Source: Rhizophagus irregularis
Lineage: Eukaryota > Glomeromycota > Glomeromycetes > Glomerales > Glomeraceae
Assembly (NCBI RefSeq): GCF_026210795.1
Contig: NC_089444.1
Span: 548,501-612,500, forward strand
Direction: 5' to 3'
Length of the DNA stretch: 64,000 bases
The position numbers and the translations under genes were made by a program. Of the stretch, positions 22,901 to 32,800 are shown in pieces (within the stretch, counting starts at the first letter, position 1; each line of letters starts with the position of its first letter). The notes below the pieces were generated by a model. It was not told where the DNA came from and did not search any database. It worked only from the letters and a program-made list of their open reading frames with translations.

Positions 22901-25044
22901 AAAATTATACTGCAGCTAGTGATATATATAGCTTTTCTATAGTTATGTGGGAATTTACATCTGGAATTCCACCATTTAATGATAAAGCACATAATCTTCA
23001 ACTTGCTTTAGGTATTTGTAAAGGTGAACGTCCTGAAATTATTGAAAATACTCCACAATGTTATATAGATTTAATGAAAAAATGCTGGGATGGAGATCCA
23101 TTAAAAAGACCATCCTCTAAAGAAGTTTTAAATATTATTAAAAATTGGATTTTTCGTCCTCGGAGTATTAATGAAGAATTAAAAAGCAATATTATGGAAT
23201 TTGTAAATGCATCTAGTATTGAGCATAATAATCTTATTGTAAAATCTCATCCAAAAGCATGCTATACAAGTCATTTACTTGATTTTACTAGTAAAGAATT
23301 AAATGAAATTCTAGATTCTCAAGAATTTCTTGAATTAAAACAAAAATATCAAAGTTCTCAAAATGAATTACAAAATATTCAAATGGAATTAGTTAATTTA
23401 CAACAAAACTCAACTTTACAAAATGAAGAATTTGCAAAAAAAGAAAGTACTTTACAAACCCAAATTACAAACCTGCAAAGTGAAAAGCAAGCTTTAGATA
23501 GCAAGCTGACTGAACAGTTAGATAAATTAGTCCAAAAAGAAACCATTATTCAAGAATTAAAATCTCAGCAAGAACAATTTAGAAATCAATTAAATCAATT
23601 TCAAATTGATTATAAGCAAATAGAGGAAGAAAATCTAAAGTTAGAAAAGATTGCTGAAACTTATTATCAAAGTTCTCAAAATGAGATAGTTAATTTACAA
23701 CAAAAAAATTCTCAAACAGAAGAAGAAAATCTTAAGTTAGAAAATGAATTATTTGATTTACAACAAAGGAATTTTAAATTTGAGCAAAATAATCAAAATC
23801 TGAGGCTCAACTTAGCTAAACAGATTAAAGAATTTGCAGAAAAAGAGGATATTTTACAAACCCATATTATTGACCTGCAAAATGAAAAGCTAAACTTAGC
23901 TGGCAATTTAACCAATTTAACTGAACAGTTGGAACAAAATAAGCTAATTAACCAGCAAGTTCAAGAACAAATCAGTCAGTTAAAGCAAGAAGAAACCACA
24001 TTGCAAGAAAAATTAGCTCAAACAGAAGCTAATATTCAAGAATTAAAATCTTACAAAGAAAGCTTAACTGAACAAAAAGAGCAATTGGAAAACAAACTAA
24101 GTCAGTCCCAAGTTAATTATGGACAGATAGAAGAAGAAAAGATCAGGTTGTACAATATGGTAAAAGGTCTTTCACAAGAACAAAAGCTTACAATTAAATT
24201 GAAAAACAAGTTGAAAAAAGAAATTGCTCAATTGGAACAACAATTGATTATTGAAGAACAAATCAAAATTCAATTAACTCAAGCTTTACAGATAAAGAAT
24301 AACAAAATAAATGAATTAGAAAAGAAACTTGTTACTCTTGATCAAGAACGTATTAAGCATTTAAAAGACAAAGAAAAAGAATTGAGTAACATTGAAAAGG
24401 AATTATTAAATAAATTAACTAGTGGAGAAAATACTAAGGAAATTCATAAAGAAAAAGAAGCTAAACAAAAAGAGATGAATGAACTCCAACAAGAATTATC
24501 AAGAACTTCAGCTTCTTATAATGTTAATAGAAAAAAACAGGTTTTTAATCAAGTCAATAATTTTCTGAAAGTTAAGGGTGATTTCCTAACTTTACGAGAA
24601 GAAGCTATTAAAAAACTACAAAACTGCTGTAATCATCTAGAAAGTTCTATTAATAAGGAAAGAAATACTATTGGTTCTATTAGAGATATGAAAACCTCTA
24701 AATTTATTGACAAATATACTAGAGAATTTCAAAGTATTCTTGTAAAATATAATGACGGATTATTAGAGCTGAACAAAAATTATTATTCCTTAAAGAAAAT
24801 CGTTCAGGATAATAAAGAGTTGGAAGTTAGCCTCATAATTGAGAATATTCTTAAGTTGAATTCTTTTAATCTTGATAAATACAAAATTTTTAAATTTGCT
24901 ACTAATTCTCAGGAAGGAACCAGAGTTCAATTAAATTCTAATATGATGGCAGAAGATATAGATTCATTAAGAAAGAATTTGAGTGAATTGAAATTAGAAT
25001 TAAACCAAGAAAAAAAAGAATTAAAAAATTTAGCAACAGTTTAG
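16976..25044 (+). CDS. Kinase-like coiled-coil protein whose N-terminus is encoded by a tandem array of 3-base microexons (56 exons)
   Basis: Model: exon 1 16976-16997, exon 2 17086-17109, 51 three-base exons (17197-22046), a one-base exon at 22134, exon 55 22232-22445 and exon 56 22522-25044. The sum is 2937 bases, 978 residues, with no internal stop. Residues 1-15 come from exons 1-2, 16-66 from the array, and residue 67 is completed by the one-base exon. Then FGTSGSEIVD aligns with the NWTSGNEKID linker of the other kinases here. The kinase-like domain has KGGFGTTY (101-108), the beta3 lysine K120 (VILK), HYN instead of HRD (209-211, catalytic Asp replaced by Asn), SDYLGL in place of SDMGLC (D233), APE (258-260) and RCW-like KKCWDGDP. 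It is therefore probably a pseudokinase. From about residue 400 onward lies a long Q/E/K-rich coiled coil ending near 820, then a helical tail. The kinase exons are certain. The array reading is an inference from splice signals, frame and absence of stops. Confidence 0.75.
17110..22231 (+). repeat. Tandem intron/microexon array, 52 microexons, ~95-base period
   Basis: Unit: GTAAGTaattctattatatt..., a branch-like AAACTAACTAAAT, AT-rich tail, TTTTAG, then a 3-base exon. Each microexon follows with the residue completed by its first two bases (phase 1). 17197 CTC/A, 17296 TTG/L, 17396 AAA/E, 17478 ATT/N, 17593 GGT/W, 17694 ATC/Y, 17774 AGC/Q, 17870 AGC/Q, 17965 TTG/L, 18059 ATT/D, 18153 GGA/W, 18257 ATT/N, 18348 ATC/Y, 18439 AGC/Q, 18530 AGT/Q, 18608 ATT/Y, 18700 GGA/W, 18798 AGG/K, 18888 TGT/V, 18981 GGA/W, 19080 AGT/K, 19171 ATT/Y, 19266 TTG/F, 19352 AGC/E, 19435 TTC/L, 19529 AGC/Q, 19621 AGT/Q, 19702 ATC/Y, 19803 AGG/Q, 19894 AAC/E, 19986 GGA/R, 20086 AGC/K, 20173 ATC/H, 20266 ATC/H, 20351 ATC/H, 20570 TTG/L, 20659 GAC/G, 20753 GGA/R, 20859 GGA/R, 20945 ATC/N, 21040 TTG/L, 21145 ACT/D, 21238 GGA/W, 21342 ATT/N, 21434 ACT/Y, 21531 ATC/Y, 21625 GGA/R, 21728 GGA/R, 21844 ATC/N, 21933 CTT/P, 22044 TTG/F, 22134 A. 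Donors are GTAAGT, or GTATGT after GGA, with GTGAGT after 20086 and 20659 and GTAAGC after 21844. Confidence 0.85.
20384..20513 (-). mobile_element. MITE inserted in one intron of the microexon array
   Basis: A ~130-bp GC-richer insert starts aaatcaccagggatgatgat and ends ggtgatttgaagtaaaaac. Its ends are imperfect inverted repeats (AAATCACC...GGTGATTT). It interrupts an array intron between tataattt and taatttaaact, which suggests a TAATTT target duplication. The same family, in opposite orientation, lies at about 26243-26372. It makes this intron 216 bases long but leaves donor, branch motif and acceptor in place. Confidence 0.75.
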
Positions 25045-25654
25045 ATTTACCCATATTGATGGATTATAGTAATGAAGTATTTAGGGCCATAACACATATT
25101 AGCTAATATTTAGGAAGTGGGGATGTGGGGTTAAGCAAAATCTAACGCAACACAAAATTAAACATTTTTATTAGTTAAATTAATATTATGTATATGATTG
25201 AATCTTATTGGTTAAAAAAGATCTTTACTTAGAGGTGGGAGGTTAGCTAATATATGTCACTGCCCTTACCAAAATATATAAATATATATTCTAGAATTTA
25301 TTGAACATTATAGCACTCATATTTTTTAATCAAAAGAAAATAATAGTTCTAGGAATTTTGAGTTTTTTTTTTATTAAATTATAACTGTATTTATATATAT
25401 ATATTTTTTTGTAAAGGATCATTTAAACTTTTTGAGAGTTCTTTATATAAGTTATTTAAATAACCATTTATATTGTAAATGTTTTATACTTAGATTTAAA
25501 TTAAACAAAAAATAACATATAGTATAAAATATACAAGAAACATTTTATCCTCATTATTGATTCACCAGTGTAAAATTAGCCAATATGTTTTATTTAAAAA
25601 TATTATTACATAGAGGTACTTGATAAAAAAAAAATTATAGATGACATCTATATC
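25045..25654. other. Intergenic 3' of the microexon kinase gene
   Basis: AT-rich sequence following the TAG at 25042-25044. It probably includes the 3' UTR. No gene or repeat of note is seen here. Confidence 0.5.
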
Positions 25655-26610
25655 ATATAACTATTTGAATTGTGTAATTTGCATATAATTAAAACCCGTG
25701 ACATGCCTCCGCCTAATCTTGGTCAAAAACTATTTGATCCGTGATTCCGTGCCTTAATCGGAATTTTTTTTCCGGTTTTTTTCTAGCTTTTTTCATTTTT
25801 TTTCAAACCTAAAAAAAATTTTCTCCCTTCTATTTTCGGGTTAGTTTTTTTTTCAAACCGAAAAATTTGTTTTTTCTCATTCTTTTCCCGTTTAGGTTTA
25901 ATTTTTTTCCCAAACTTTAAAAATAATTACTAAATAATCGGTCTTTTTAAGACCGATTTTTTTATTATTTTTTTTTTCGATCTTTTTTTTTTAGACCGTA
26001 TTGGTCCTTTTTTTTTCAGAATTTTTTTTAGGTACTTATTTTTTTTCGGATTCCTTTTTTACCGGTTTCTTAAATAAAGAAATAAAATATTATCAGTTAT
26101 ATTACAAAATTATTATTTTTTAAAAAAATCAATGTAACATGTAGGAAAATTGACCGACGTTGATAGAAAGATGATTAGGATTTTTTCAATTAAATTGAAT
26201 AAATTCAAATTCATAAAAATCAAAAAATATTGATATTTTTTTACTTCAAATCACCGGGAGTGATCATCACCGTTGGCCAGAATTATCAATTTTTACCGGC
26301 ACTATATTTTTTTAATGCTAGTCGATTGTCATAATTTTAGTCATCACCCCAGGTGATAGTTAGAAAAATTCGTTTACAATATTTTATAATTAATTAAATT
26401 AAAGAAATTGTTGATTTAATAATAGATTATTATAGCCAAATCCATATCCGGAATTTTCTAAATAATCACCAGATTTTTAATAAAGATTTTAATTCAAATG
26501 GTTTAGTTAAATTAATAATGAATACATTTAATTGTTCTAATATTTTTTGCAAGTTGATTATAAGTTTAAGATTGACGTAATATAAAATAATAAGAAATAA
26601 TTATAAAATT
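25655..26610 (+). repeat. Left copy of a long inverted repeat
   Basis: The stretch from aattgtgtaatttgcatataa through cccgtgacatgcctccgcc, a T-rich middle, ctacatgt-like sequence, catatccggaattttctaa and ttgcaagttgattataag reappears as reverse complement at about 53826-54515. Similarity is patchy in the poly-T middle but clear at both ends. The left copy additionally carries a MITE (about 26243-26372) that the right copy lacks. Confidence 0.75.
26243..26372 (+). mobile_element. MITE, same family as the array-intron MITE
   Basis: It begins acttcaaatcaccgggagtg and ends near caggtgatagttagaaaaat. Internal words ccgttggccagaattatcaa and tttaccggcactat match the reverse complement of the element at 20384-20513. 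The other arm of the surrounding inverted repeat (near 54115) lacks it and reads straight from gatattttt into acaatatttt, so that arm preserves the empty site. Confidence 0.8.
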
Positions 26611-26612
26611 GT

Positions 26613-27910
26613 AATTGGACTAGTGGAAATGAATATATAGATAATTTGATTCTAGATACACAATTAAATGCAAGGAATAGATAATGAATTACTTGAATGG
26701 ATTCTTTATAATAGATTAATGGATATTAGTTTCTTGGCTCAAGGAGGATTTAGCAAAATTAATAAAGCACGTTGGTTAGATGGTTGGATAAAATATTGGG
26801 ATTATGAAAAACAAAATTGGGAACGTTATGTTAATGTTCACGATTGTGAAAATTCGATTAATGACTCTCTTAAAAGTAATGGAAATTATGGTTATCACGT
26901 AGCACTTAAGAGTTTGAATGAATCGTATATATATGAGGATTTCTTATATGAGGTGAGCAATTATAATATATAAATAATTTTTTTATTTTTTTTATTATAA
27001 TTAATGTATGGTTATTTTTACAAATATAGTGGAAAATACATTTACAATGTCAGCATAAAGCAGGATCAAATAATAGTATTCTTGTTCCATTACTTGGAAT
27101 AATACGGGAACCAAATATATTAAATTATATGATTGTTATGCCTAAAGCAACTTTGAGTAGTTTAAGAAATAATTTAATGTTATATAAATATAATCCGAAT
27201 GATAAATTTTATAATTTATATTTTAACACAACTTGAATCTATTCATGAATTAAACTTAATTCATGGGAATTTTCATGATGGAAATTTACTTTGTGAGAAT
27301 CATAAATTAGTAATTATTAGTGATTTTGGATTATGTAGGCCAGTTAATCAATCTAATATAAATAATGATATATATGGAGTTCTTCCTTATATGGCACCAG
27401 AAGTTTTACGTGGTGAACCATATACAAAAGCAGCTGATATACATAGTTTTGGAATTATTATGTGGGAGATGACATCAGGAATTCCTGCAAGGTATTAGTC
27501 CAAAAATTATAGAAGGAACTATGCCTGATTATGTTGAATTAATAAAAGATGTTGGAATAATGATCCTGAAAAAAGACCAACTTCTAGTGAATTTAGTGAA
27601 TTAAGAGAAATTTTTTTTGAATGGAGAGAAATATCCAATTGAAGATGATGAAGAAAAGAGAATATCTATTCCTGGTAATTATGATTTATATTTTAATCAA
27701 AATTATATTTTGTATTATTTTATATTTAAAATAATAATTTTATAGAGAATCCAGAGATAGTATATCATCCAAAATCTTGTTATACGAATAGGATAATTAA
27801 TTATGCGGCTAAATTATACGAAATGTTGTTACGAGATGAATTAAGTGACAAAATAGTTATGAATAATAATAATTATTATGAAAATGAAACAATGACGAGC
27901 GAAAATTTAG
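26613..27910 (+). pseudogene. Broken kinase-like gene related to the microexon kinase
   Basis: Recognisable in order: NWTSGNEYIDN linker (26613), LLEWILYNRLMDISFLAQGGFSKINKARW (from 26688) with a glycine loop, VALKSL with the beta3 lysine, an intron 26953-27029, beta4-beta5 (LLGIIREPNILNYMIVMP), HGNFHDGNLL in place of HRD, ISDFGLC, MAPEVLRGEPYTKAADIHSFG and a C-terminal tail after a second intron (about 27671-27746). Lesions: a frameshift near 26660-26680, another near 27195-27230, an internal deletion at about 27488 joining GIPA to QGISPK out of frame with a stop, and a one-base loss near 27551 before the CWNNDPEKRP block. It shares with the microexon gene the Asp-to-Asn change in the HRD motif. 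No microexon array is found upstream; the long inverted repeat lies there instead. Confidence 0.85.
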
Positions 27911-28041
27911 GTACGAATGACAAATTAAATTCTATATTAATATTTCAAAATCTATCTCTAATCTTGTTTTTTTTAATCAGAAAGCTGTATGATTAAGAAT
28001 TGAATATGATCAAATAATTTATAAAAATTTTTTTGGACGTA

Positions 28042-28281
28042 CCCGCCGGTAGTGCTTCGATCCGGATGAAAACTTGAATAATTTCATGTGACGATTATGG
28101 CTGAGAAAGATTATGAATTTCAGATTTAAACAGACTATAATTTAAATCAACATTAAAGTATTATTATCCCAAAAATTTATACTAATTCTGGCCAAACTCA
28201 TAGTGCCAGCGAAATTTAATGAAATTCAATCCGGATGAAAATCCGGATAAAACCGCTACGGATCGAAGCACTACCCGCCGG
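28042..28281 (+). mobile_element. hAT-type MITE with 8-bp target duplication
   Basis: Terminal inverted repeats TAGTGCTTCGATCCG (28050 onward) and its complement ending at 28273 bound a 224-bp element. It is flanked by the direct repeat CCCGCCGG at 28042-28049 and 28274-28281. An 8-bp duplication and TAGTG termini are hallmarks of hAT elements. The interior has no coding capacity, so it is non-autonomous. Confidence 0.8.
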
Positions 28282-29744
28282 ACTCCATTTTATTCGAATA
28301 TATTATTATATATTTTTAATAATTTATTTAACGAACTTTTTACTAACGTTCGTTTTTAACAATCGTTTAGATGTTTTGATTGGTAGTGGAGGAGGGATAG
28401 TTTGATTAAGATTAATAAAGATACTCTTAGGGATTTCGTATTTATATTAGTAATTTAATAATTGATCCACTCTAGGTAAAAAATTGAAAGTGATAGAGTC
28501 ATAACATAATGTTAAAGAACTTAAATAATTGTAAGTATTTTAAACTAGCTAATTTTTCTTGTAAACTTTGAATAAAATTAGGATATACAGTAAAAGAAAT
28601 TCATACATTATTGTCATTTTTTCATTTTTTTTTTTGCTATCTTACTGAAAAAAAAAAGTTTGATAAATACTTATAAAAGTCTAATAATTTAGACTAATAT
28701 CATCCGCAAAGTGCAATGTAAGCAAAGCTCGTTTGTAACCCATTATAAAACTTATCTAACTACTACAATGCGCAACCAAATAAATTCCTCCTAGACTACC
28801 GAAGGGTGAAAAAGAGGAGAAATCGAAAAACTAAAAAAAAAATGAAAATAAAAAAATTGGAAGATAAAATTCTCTCATCATAAAAATCTACACGATCCTC
28901 TAAAAAAATAAAATTTAAATAAGAAATAAGAGCATTTTCCTAAGGTGTTTTGACCCGGGTTTCTTCCAATTTCTAATAAATTTATGCGAAAGATACCTTG
29001 GTTTCCTTACGAGAGTGTTTGCTCTTAGGTTAGCCCCTTAAATCTGAGTTTTTGAAGATTTCTTCTTTTCACGACTAACATATTAAACAGGATGCTAACT
29101 TTATATTATGCCCACGTGACATGCAAAATTCAAAATCTTCTTGTGAGTTTAAATAAATCTTTTTGTGTCATCTGATCTTAATTCTTGATTAACTTCTAAT
29201 TTTGGTCTTATAAAATCTTTGTCGGTCAAGTTGAAAGTAGCTAAAAGAATATCTGAATTCTGATTCGCTTCGTAATCTTCGCATGGTAACGATCACGTTA
29301 CTTGCGATCCTTGAGCTTCCAATACCAAATATTCACAACATAGTCTCTGCTAGCGCAGTAAGCACTTTATCTTGGGACAAAGATGCTGGTATGTCGTACA
29401 TAGTCAAAGTACGGACTCGAACCTTACATAAAAAAGTAACAAACAATACAGCGAACAATGTGTAGATCCTTCCTTTTTTGGATAATGCCAGGCGGCATTG
29501 CGTAATTCTGGCCTTGAGGAGATGCGTAGAGCTACGATAGTACGGCAGATTGTATCCTTGTATAACATCAGTTTAAATATGCAGCAATGATAGTCCCGTT
29601 AAATTCCGTTGATCTTCATTGCTTAAAATGTTATTGGAGAAGCGGAATTTCATTGGCATTACCGTAATCACTTATTATTGGCACCTTTAATTTTGTCATT
29701 CTGAAAGTTGCATCTCGAATTCCCAATGATTCATCAATTATGAT
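28282..29744. other. Intergenic, somewhat GC-richer repeat-like spacer
   Basis: No gene accepted. About 29460-29540 (gtagatccttcc ... gcgtagagcta) recurs at about 36205-36312, marking a dispersed repeat. An open frame at 29283-29465 has no recognised domain. Confidence 0.45.
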
Positions 29745-29869
29745 TACGCCTATTTTCGGGCCGTAATTTTCCGGTTTTGTATTTATTGACGTAAATTACT
29801 GATCGAATTTTTTTTTTAATTTAAGAATTTCAAGATAATATTGTCATTTCAAGGCTTAAATCATGCAAA

Positions 29870-32800
29870 ATGGAAAATTTAGAAATAAATTCTAGAAGTT
29901 GGATCAGTGGGAACGAAATAATTGATGATTTTATCCGAGAAATACAATTAGAAATTAATAACTCAAGTGAATTTAAATGGGTGCCATATAATCAGTTTAG
30001 CAACATTAAAAAGATTGGTAATGGTGATTTTGCAGTAGCAACATGGAAGCATAACCAGAGCGATGTGACTGTTAATTTAAAATATTTATATAACTCACAA
30101 AGTATCACAGCATACGAATTACATAATGAGGTATGAATTCTTTTATTAAAATTCTAATTTTTAAAATACTTTTTTTTAATACATTAATTATTTTGGTTTA
30201 ATTAATAGGCTAGGCAATACTCAATTAGTAGTAAAATTAATTTTAACAATATTTGTAAAATATATGGAGTATCTCAAAATCCTGATACAAAAGACTATAT
30301 TTTTGTTCTTCAAGATAGATATTGTAAAGGATGTGGTAAAAAATACACAAATCTACTCTATGAATGGTGCAAACCATGTCAAATAGAAAATTTTAAAAAT
30401 CGGGCTAGTGGAAATGAAAAAATTGATGAATTCATTCAAGAAATGCAATTAAAAGTAAATAGTCCACATGATATAATATTTGAATGGATATCATATGATC
30501 AATTTAGTGATATTAAAAAAATAGGAAATACGATATATTCAGCATTATGGAATGATGGCCAATTGAGATATGATCAAAACAAAAAAGAATGGACAAGAGT
30601 ACAAGTTAAAATTAATTTGAAACTATTTAATTCACAAAATACAATTGATGAATTTCTTAATAAGGTATGAAAAATTTAAATACAATTTAAATAATTATTA
30701 TTTAAAATATTAATTTTGTCATTAAAATAGGTTGTAGAATATAAAAATGATAATAAATTTAAAAAATATGCATATGGAATATCTCAAAACCCTGATACAA
30801 AGGATTATATTTTGGTTCTTCAAGATGGATATTGTGAAGGGTGTGGTGAAAAGTACCCAAAAATATGGGATAAATGGTGCAACCCATGTCAAATAAAGAA
30901 TTTAAAAGAAAATTTTATAAATTGGACTAGTGGAAATGAAAAAATTGATAATTTTATTCAAGAAATACAATTAAAAGTAAATCATTCATATGATGTAATA
31001 TTTGAATGGATATCATATAATCAATTTAGTGATATTAAGAAAATTGGCAATACAACATATTCAGCATTATGGAATGATGGCCAATTGAAATATGATCAAA
31101 ACAAAAAAGAATGGACAAGAGTACAAGTTGAAATAAATCTGAAACTATTTAATTCACAAAATACAAGTGATGAATTTCTTAATAAGGTATAAAATTTTAA
31201 ATAAAATTTTAATAATAAATATTATTTTGAATATTAATTTTGCTATTTTAAAATAGGTTGTAGAATACAAAAATAATAATAATTTTAATAAATATGCATA
31301 TGGAATATCTCAAAATCTTGATACAAAAGATTATATTTTTGTTCTTCAAGATATATATTGCAAAGGATGTGGGGAAAAGTACACAAATATACTTTATAAG
31401 TGGTGCAACCCATGTCAAATAAAGAATTTTAAAGAAAATTTTAGAAATTGGACTAGTGGAAATGAAAAAATTGATAATTTTATTCAAGAAATGCAATTAA
31501 AAGTAAATCATCCATATGATGTAATATTTGAATGGATATCATATAATCAATTTAGTGATATTAAGAAAGTAGGCAATATAATATATTCAGCATTATGGAA
31601 TGATGGCCAATTGAAATATGATCAAAACAAAAAAGGATGGACAAAAGTACAAGTTAAAATTAATTTGAAACTATTTAATTCACAAAATACAATTGATGAA
31701 TTTCTTAATAAGGTATGAAAATTTTAAATACAATTTAAATAATTATTATTTAAAATATTAATTTTGTCATTAAAATAGGTTGTAGAATATAAAAATGATA
31801 ATAATTTTAAAATAGATGTATATGGAATATCTCAAAACCCTGATACAAAGGATTATATTTTGGTTCTTCAAGATGGATATTGTGAAGGGTGTGGTGAAAA
31901 GTACCCAGAAATATGGAATAAATGGTGCAATCCATGTCAAATAAAGAATTTAAAAGAAAATTTTAAAAATTGGACTAGTGGGAATGAAAAAATTGATAAT
32001 TTTATTCAAGAAATACAATTAAAAGTAAATCATTTATATGATATAATTTTTGAATGGATATCATATGATCAATTTAGTAATATTAAAAAAATAGGAAATA
32101 CGATATATTCAGCATTATGGAATGATGGCCAATTGAAATATAATCGAAACAAAAAAGAATGGACAAGAAGAGTACAAATTGGAATTAATTTGAAACTATT
32201 TAATTCACAAAATACAGTTGATGAATTTCTTAATAAGGTATAAAAATTTTAAATAAAACTTAAGTAATTTATTATTTCAAATATTAATTTTGTCATTAAA
32301 ATAGGCTGCAGAATATAAAAATGATAATGTTAAAATATATGGAATATCTCAAAATCCTGATACAAAGGATTATATATTAGTTCTTCAAACTGGATGCAAT
32401 TGTGAAGAATGTGGTGAAAAGTATACAGAAACACATCGTAAATGGTGCGAACCATGTCAAATAAAATACTTAAGAGAAAATTTTAAAAATTGGACTAGTG
32501 GAAATGAAAAAATCGATAATTTTATTCAAGAAATACAATTAAAAGTAAATCATTCATATGATATAATATTTGAATGGATATCATATGATCAATTTAGTGA
32601 TATTAAGAAAATAGGCAATATAATATATTCAGCATTATGGAATGATGGCCAATTGAAATATGATCAAAACAAAAAAGAATGGACAAGAGTACAAGTTAAG
32701 ATTAACTTGAAACTATTTAATTCACAAAATACAATTGATGCATTTCTTGATAAGGTATGAAAATTTTAAATACAATTTAAGTAATTGTTATTTTAAATAT

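Noticed and set aside
29405..29425. tRNA B-box-like word (GGTTCGAGTCC on the minus strand)
   Set aside because: No acceptor, D or anticodon arms fit around it on that strand, and the plus-strand TAGCGCAGTAAGC word does not pair with it as a tRNA.
29870..32243. Treating each kinase-module open frame as a separate small gene
   Set aside because: The frames lack their own start context, are bounded by GTATGA/GTATAA donors and TAG acceptors in phase 0, and together form one long gene ending in a complete kinase.
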